Of a stretch of DNA of 64,000 nt, positions 59,879-64,000 are shown piece by piece. The stretch lies in assembly GCF_010500955.1 (NCBI RefSeq), contig NZ_QVMJ01000011.1, positions 124,001 through 188,000 of the forward strand. The letters are read 5' to 3'. Under the pieces are notes generated by a model. It made no database searches. It had not been told where the DNA came from and was given only the letters and a program-made list of their open reading frames with translations. The DNA is from Bacteroides sp. 519 (GTDB lineage: Bacteria; Bacteroidota; Bacteroidia; Bacteroidales; Bacteroidaceae). How positions within the stretch are numbered: the first letter of the stretch is position 1; each line of letters opens with the position of its first letter. Made by a program: the position numbers and the translations under genes.

Positions 59879-60120
59879 TATTTGGTTCTTTCAATCACAA
59901 GGTTATAAAAATCGCCGAAGGTTTTAATGTTAGCAAAATCCGGTCCGGTAACATCAAAGCCAAAATTACGTTCAACCAGCACTACCATATCAACCAAGTC
60001 CAAGCTATCCAGTTCCAGTGTTTGCATTAAGGGTGCATCCGGTTGAATCAGATCGATATCTACTTCAAACTCTTCTGCCAGTGTAGTTCTTATCTTCTCA
60101 ATTATTTCCTCGTTTGTCAT
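59878..60120 (-). CDS. Acyl carrier protein (cluster ACP 2)
   Basis: 80 residues. The phosphopantetheine Ser is S39 in QTLELDSLDLVDMVV. It is closer to a housekeeping ACP than ACP 1, and the acyltransferase and FabF-type ketosynthase next to it are probable partners. A 30-bp gap separates it from the upstream ketosynthase. Confidence 0.95.
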   Translation of the reverse strand: MTNEEIIEKIRTTLAEEFEVDIDLIQPDAPLMQTLELDSLDLVDMVVLVERNFGFDVTGPDFANIKTFGDFYNLVIERTK

Positions 60121-60150
60121 TATTGTGCTCTATTTTTATATAAATTATCA

Positions 60151-61371
60151 TTATTTCATTTTACGGATAATCAAGGTCGAATTGGTTCCGCCAAAGCCAA
60201 ACGAGTTCGACAAAAAGGTATCAAAGGAAGTATCAACCCTTGTTACCGGGATATTCAGTTCGGCCGAAGCTTCATCGGCTTCTTCCAGATTTAGATTAGG
60301 AGCAATAAAGTTATTCTGCATCATCAAGGTAGAATATACAACTTCGCTGGCACCGGCCATCCACATTTCGTGCCCGGTCATCGACTTGGTAGAAGTTACA
60401 TAAGGATGATGTTTGCTGAATACCTCTGCAATGGCTTTTGCTTCATTCATATCGCCTATAGGGGTTGAAGTAGCATGTGCATTGATGTATCCAACCTCTT
60501 CCGGACGGATACCAGCCTCTTTTATTGCCATCAATAAGGAACGTTTTGGCCCGTCGACATTGGGCACTGAGATATGATCGCCATTGGATGAGAATCCGTA
60601 ACCGATTATTTCGGCCAGAATAGGTGCTCCCCTCTTTATAGCCGACTCATAGCTTTCTACAACCAAACTGGCTGCTCCGCCGCTGGGTACCAGTCCGTCG
60701 CGGTTTTTATCGAAAGGGCGTGATGCTTTTTCCGGCTCATTTTCTCTTTTAGAGAATGCTCCTAAGCCATCGAAACTACCAACTGAATACAGGTTGACCT
60801 CCTGTGCGCCACCGCAAAGAATACAGTCTTGCAATCCGGCTTTTATCAGCACATAGGCCATACCAATGGCGTGCGAACCGCTGGCACATGCACCAGCTAT
60901 GGTAAAATTGATTCCTTTAAGTTTGAATATCACCGAAAGATTCATGGTAACAGTTGAGTCCATTGACTGGAACACCGAACCAGAACCTACCAGAACAGTC
61001 TTTTTCTTCTCACGGATAATGTCTACTGCAGTGATTGTAGGTTCGGCCGAACTGTCATTGCCATACAGGATACCTACTTCATTTTCTTCGAGGAACTTCT
61101 CGTCGATACCCGCATTATTGAAAGCCTCTAAGGTAGCCATGTAAGCATATTCGCCTTGTTCGGCCAGATAGAGGCGTTTCTTTCTGTCGAGCAGTTTCTT
61201 TAAATCCGGGCGGGGCAATATGCCTGTAAGTGCCGACATGTATCCCATTTCTTTCCGGGCAGGGTCAATTCCAATACCCGATTTACCATTATATAAGGAT
61301 TTTGTTACTTCATCCAGGTTGGTTCCAATACAAGAGTATATCCCCATACCTGTAATTACCACCCTTCTCAT
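60151..61371 (-). CDS. Beta-ketoacyl-ACP synthase (FabF-like), cluster KS
   Basis: 406 residues. Catalytic Cys C162 in TIAGACASGSHAIG, H299 in INAHATSTPIGD, H334 in STKSMTGHEMWMAG, and the C-terminal NSFGFGGTNSTLI. Complete and active by motif. It is the second gene of the operon, overlapping the ammonia-lyase gene by 4 bases, and probably performs the early condensation on the aryl starter. Confidence 0.95.
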   Translation of the reverse strand: MRRVVITGMGIYSCIGTNLDEVTKSLYNGKSGIGIDPARKEMGYMSALTGILPRPDLKKLLDRKKRLYLAEQGEYAYMATLEAFNNAGIDEKFLEENEVGILYGNDSSAEPTITAVDIIREKKKTVLVGSGSVFQSMDSTVTMNLSVIFKLKGINFTIAGACASGSHAIGMAYVLIKAGLQDCILCGGAQEVNLYSVGSFDGLGAFSKRENEPEKASRPFDKNRDGLVPSGGAASLVVESYESAIKRGAPILAEIIGYGFSSNGDHISVPNVDGPKRSLLMAIKEAGIRPEEVGYINAHATSTPIGDMNEAKAIAEVFSKHHPYVTSTKSMTGHEMWMAGASEVVYSTLMMQNNFIAPNLNLEEADEASAELNIPVTRVDTSFDTFLSNSFGFGGTNSTLIIRKMK

Positions 61372-62879
61372 CGTCGCAAATAATTAATCATCAGTTCAAC
61401 TTTGGGATACAAAACAGTGTCTTCCTTAAATGCCGGAAAGAATTGGCGTATTTCATTATAAACCTGTTGGCTTTGAGGGCTCAGTTTATCCTGGCATTGC
61501 AGGTAATCAATAGCCTGTACCAGCCCCATATATTGTATAGCCATTACCTGAAACGAATTGTCGATCACTCTTTTGGTTAACAAAGCCGAGTTGGTTCCCA
61601 TACTCACAATATCCTGATTGTCGTTGTTGTTGGGGATGCTATGCACATACATCGGATTCGACAAGGTTTGGCACTCGGCAGTTGTAGAGGTAGCAGTAAA
61701 CTGTGCTGCTTGCAATCCGTAGTTCAATCCCAACACGCCCAGATTTACAAAAGGTGGTAATACCTCGTTAATACGATCGTGGAACAGATAATTAATCTGC
61801 CGTTCGCACAACATGGTAAGTTTGGTGATTGCTATTTTCAGCTTATCCATTTCAAAGGATACGTAATCGCCATGGAAGTTACCCCCGTGATATATGTTTT
61901 GGGTTTCGGGGTCGATAATCGGATTATCGCAGGCCGAGTTTATTTCGTTGATAAGAACTTTCTCTGCATTTTCCAGTTCATCGTATATGGGCCCCAATAT
62001 CTGAGGAACACACCGCAGTGAGTAATAGGGCTGTACTCTGTATTTGAAAATCTTCTCGTTGTTACCGTTATATAATTCTATTTCGCGCTGTTTTACGCAT
62101 TGGCTTCCTTCAATCCAATCGCGCATCATGCTGGCTATAACTTGCTGTCCATCATGATGTTTGGCTGTGTTGAGTGCTTCGGCCATGAAGTCATCATACG
62201 ATGAGGCTATTTCGTTCATCATTGTTGATGCAGCAACCGATTTCCATAGCAATGAGCGGGCATGTATCAGGTTTACAATACCTATCCCCGTCATTACCGA
62301 GGTTCCGTTGGTAATGGAAAGTCCTTCGCGTATGTGCATGGAGAAGGGTTTAAGGTTGTTTTCCTTCATCACTTCGGCAGTGTTGCGTCTTTCTCCTTTA
62401 TAGAAAACTTCACCTTCGCCTATCAGTGTCAATGCTATGTGTGCCAATTGTACCAGGTCGCCACTTGCGCCTACACTACCATGTTCGGGTATTACCGGAT
62501 AAATTTCACGGTTAACAAATTCAATCAGCAGGTTAACCAGTTCGGGATGCACCCCTGATTTTGCTTGCAGAAAGGTATAGATACGAGCCACCATTGCAGC
62601 ACGCACATAGATTTCGTCCAAGGGCTTACCCGCTCCTGTAGCGTGACTACGGATAATGTTGTATTGTAGTTCGGTAAGTGATTTGTCGTCAATACGGTAC
62701 TGTGCCATCGGCCCGAAACCAGTATTGATTCCATATATTATTTTATCACTTGAGAATGTTTTAAGGAAATTGTAGCATGCGGAAACTTCGTCGAGAGACT
62801 CTTTGTCAATGACAAGAGTCTCTTTTTGGAATATTATACTGTATAACGAGTCTAAATCGATTGTCTTACTTAGTACCAT
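61368..62879 (-). CDS. Tyrosine ammonia-lyase (aromatic amino acid lyase, MIO type)
   Basis: 503 residues. The MIO prosthetic group forms from ASG at 138-140 (GSVGASGDLVQLAHIAL). The catalytic Tyr is in IIYGINTGFGP. The substrate-reading pair is S78-H79 (NIIRSHATGAGKPL). The sequence closely follows the tyrosine ammonia-lyase of Flavobacterium johnsoniae's flexirubin locus as I remember it, in these motifs and in NGTSVMTGIGIVNL and NNNDNQDIVSMGTNSA. It releases ammonia from tyrosine to give 4-coumarate, the aryl starter. The start at 62879 fits the promoter at 62907-62914; an ATG at 62909 lies inside the -7 box. Confidence 0.93.
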   Translation of the reverse strand: MVLSKTIDLDSLYSIIFQKETLVIDKESLDEVSACYNFLKTFSSDKIIYGINTGFGPMAQYRIDDKSLTELQYNIIRSHATGAGKPLDEIYVRAAMVARIYTFLQAKSGVHPELVNLLIEFVNREIYPVIPEHGSVGASGDLVQLAHIALTLIGEGEVFYKGERRNTAEVMKENNLKPFSMHIREGLSITNGTSVMTGIGIVNLIHARSLLWKSVAASTMMNEIASSYDDFMAEALNTAKHHDGQQVIASMMRDWIEGSQCVKQREIELYNGNNEKIFKYRVQPYYSLRCVPQILGPIYDELENAEKVLINEINSACDNPIIDPETQNIYHGGNFHGDYVSFEMDKLKIAITKLTMLCERQINYLFHDRINEVLPPFVNLGVLGLNYGLQAAQFTATSTTAECQTLSNPMYVHSIPNNNDNQDIVSMGTNSALLTKRVIDNSFQVMAIQYMGLVQAIDYLQCQDKLSPQSQQVYNEIRQFFPAFKEDTVLYPKVELMINYLRR

Positions 62880-62906
62880 GTATATGCATTTTTCATAAAT
62901 GACTCG

Positions 62907-62914
62907 CAAAAATA
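62907..62914 (-). promoter_or_regulatory. -7 box (TATTTTTG) of the pigment operon
   Basis: Minus-strand TATTTTTG, 27 bp before the ATG at 62879. All eleven genes to 52861 run in the same direction with overlaps or short gaps, so this may be the only promoter. No clear -33 TTG. Confidence 0.5.
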
Positions 62915-62956
62915 ATGATTTTCTGTGAGATATTGATTAAACTCAAAACTGATTAC

Positions 62957-64000
62957 TCAAAACTGATTGCTTTCATACGCTTTCCACATATCTGGAATGC
63001 CATATCCGTAGATGTTATCCGGAAACTCTGTCCGGTCGGCCGAGTTGCGAACTAGTTCTATAATTTGTTTGGCTGTAAGATTAGGCAATGCTTGCCATAA
63101 ACAAGTAACCATTCCGCACATAATTGGCGAAGAAAATGAAGTACCATTTGCCATAGAAGGTTGGCCATTGGTTCCGATGATATCGGAGTACACTCCTACA
63201 GCTACCACATCGGGCTTCACTCTGTTATCAGTGGTGTTTCCGATAGAAGAGAATGGAGCTAATTGAAGATTCTTACCTACTGCCCCCACTGTTATTACAT
63301 TATCGGCATCGCCCGGAGGAGTAATCTTTTTCCACGAACCCATTCCTGCATTACCGGCGCTACAAACTAAAATCATACCCTTATCGGCAATGCGCGATGC
63401 CTGGCGCGACATTAAAGCATGCTGTCCGTTGAGGTTTCTATATTTATAATCTTTTGTTTTATCATCGAAAGCATAATAACCCAGTGAGGTGTTTATTACA
63501 TCTACTCCTACACTATCGGCAAATTCAACTGCGGCTGCCCAATAATCCTGTTCAACAAGGTGCTCGGAGTATTCATCTTCGGTACGAAGAAGCCAGTACG
63601 ATGCTTCGGGAGCAGTACCTACCATAATATGCGGTTTGTTCATTCCCATACAAGAAAGTACACCAAGTCCGTGACTGCTTTCGGCATAAATGTCGGCTGC
63701 CGGATTCACAAAGTCTTTAGTGCCCAGAATCCGTATGTTATCCATGGCTGCCATCCGGTCTACATTATGAAATCCGGCATCGGTAACAGCAATCGTCATT
63801 CCTTCGCCTTTAAATCCGGCTTCGTGTAGCTTGTTGCCATTGCTCACCTCAATCTGTCGGTAGGCAGCACCGTACCAGTTTTCCAGTTCAACAGTTTTGT
63901 TTTCTATAGAGTCGCGCTTGGTAGACATTTGGGGTTTTGAAAGATCGGGCGATATCCATACTTTTTCCACTTCGCGCACAAAAGGCAATAGGGCTATGGC
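62957..64000 (-). CDS. Subtilisin-like serine protease (S8), 5' end outside window
   Basis: The frame is open from the right edge to the stop at 62957, 347 codons seen. Asp of the triad is in AVTDAGFHN, His in SSHGLGVLSC, Ser in NGTSFSSPIMCG, with the oxyanion Asn in VCSAGNAGMGSW. Ending PDMWKAYESNQF is the usual S8 C-terminus, so there is no long tail. Before the catalytic domain the visible part reads LLPFVREVEKVWISPD, typical of the end of a propeptide. Secreted or lipoprotein status cannot be seen. It faces the same way as the pigment cluster, 78 bp before its first gene, but has no evident link. Confidence 0.93.
   Translation of the reverse strand, partial: AIALLPFVREVEKVWISPDLSKPQMSTKRDSIENKTVELENWYGAAYRQIEVSNGNKLHEAGFKGEGMTIAVTDAGFHNVDRMAAMDNIRILGTKDFVNPAADIYAESSHGLGVLSCMGMNKPHIMVGTAPEASYWLLRTEDEYSEHLVEQDYWAAAVEFADSVGVDVINTSLGYYAFDDKTKDYKYRNLNGQHALMSRQASRIADKGMILVCSAGNAGMGSWKKITPPGDADNVITVGAVGKNLQLAPFSSIGNTTDNRVKPDVVAVGVYSDIIGTNGQPSMANGTSFSSPIMCGMVTCLWQALPNLTAKQIIELVRNSADRTEFPDNIYGYGIPDMWKAYESNQF

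Overview
The window is from a member of the Bacteroidota, most likely order Bacteroidales; I cannot name the genus. The support is many promoters of the Bacteroidota type (TTG, about 19 bp, then TAnnTTTG), an ECF sigma factor/FecR pair, an outer-membrane beta-barrel protein of the TonB-receptor type, TPR-membrane-HTH regulators, a Rho factor with a long Gln/Asn-rich insertion, and a flexirubin/aryl-polyene type gene cluster. The DNA is AT-rich. I see no rRNA, tRNA, CRISPR array or phage.

Layout. 1-1.7 kb: FecR-like anti-sigma gene (running off the left edge) and its ECF sigma factor. 1.76-2.2 kb: an internally deleted IS982-type element. 2.2-5.8 kb: glycyl radical enzyme and its activase. 5.9-12.1 kb: 5'-nucleotidase-like phosphatase, MATE transporter, ffh, folD. 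12.2-14.1 kb: ParDE-type toxin-antitoxin pair, about 900 bp of nested inverted repeats, and a small self-contained transcription unit for a 31-residue membrane peptide. 14.2-17.3 kb: BlaI/BlaR1-like pair and an HTH gene. 17.4-20.6 kb: mrp, trmB, ilvE. 20.9-27.5 kb: glycosyltransferase-like gene, TPR regulator, C39-like gene, outer-membrane barrel. 27.6-32.2 kb: rho, EFR1-type ferredoxin/flavodoxin, 23S/16S rRNA m5C methyltransferase. 32.3-37.1 kb: glucosaminidase followed by a tandem pair of near-identical WG-repeat lipoproteins and a short zinc-ribbon gene. 37.2-47.9 kb: rnz, nucleoside permease, bifunctional nuclease, rsmE, DUF4836 lipoprotein, PaaK-like ligase, a 1258-residue WGR/DUF4132 protein. 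48-52.6 kb: TPR regulator and a three-gene operon (nucleotidyltransferase-like DUF6932, HTH protein, KGGVGR-motif ATPase with TPRs). 52.9-62.9 kb: an eleven-gene minus-strand operon (tyrosine ammonia-lyase, three ketosynthases plus a chain-length-factor-like protein, two ACPs, dehydratase, thioesterase, methyltransferase, LpxL-like acyltransferase), which should make an aryl-polyene/flexirubin-type pigment or its acyl chain. The right edge cuts a subtilisin-like protease.

Two layers of non-coding structure run through the whole window and are the most unusual content. (1) At least a dozen intergenic hairpins have stems built from short reiterated words (GAGAGTT, GAGTTATGAGTTTT, TGCCAAT and others). 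The stems differ from site to site, but most loops keep one core, ATGCGGCAT or its reverse complement. They sit directly against start codons, contribute stop codons, and produce spurious N-terminal extensions if the longest ORF is taken. (2) Five intergenic arrays of a short palindrome repeat with a strict period of 22 or 23 bp. Each array has its own sequence, but the architecture is the same. The candidate undescribed systems are these two repeat families and the DUF6932-HTH-KGGVGR ATPase operon, which has a palindrome exactly over its first start codon.
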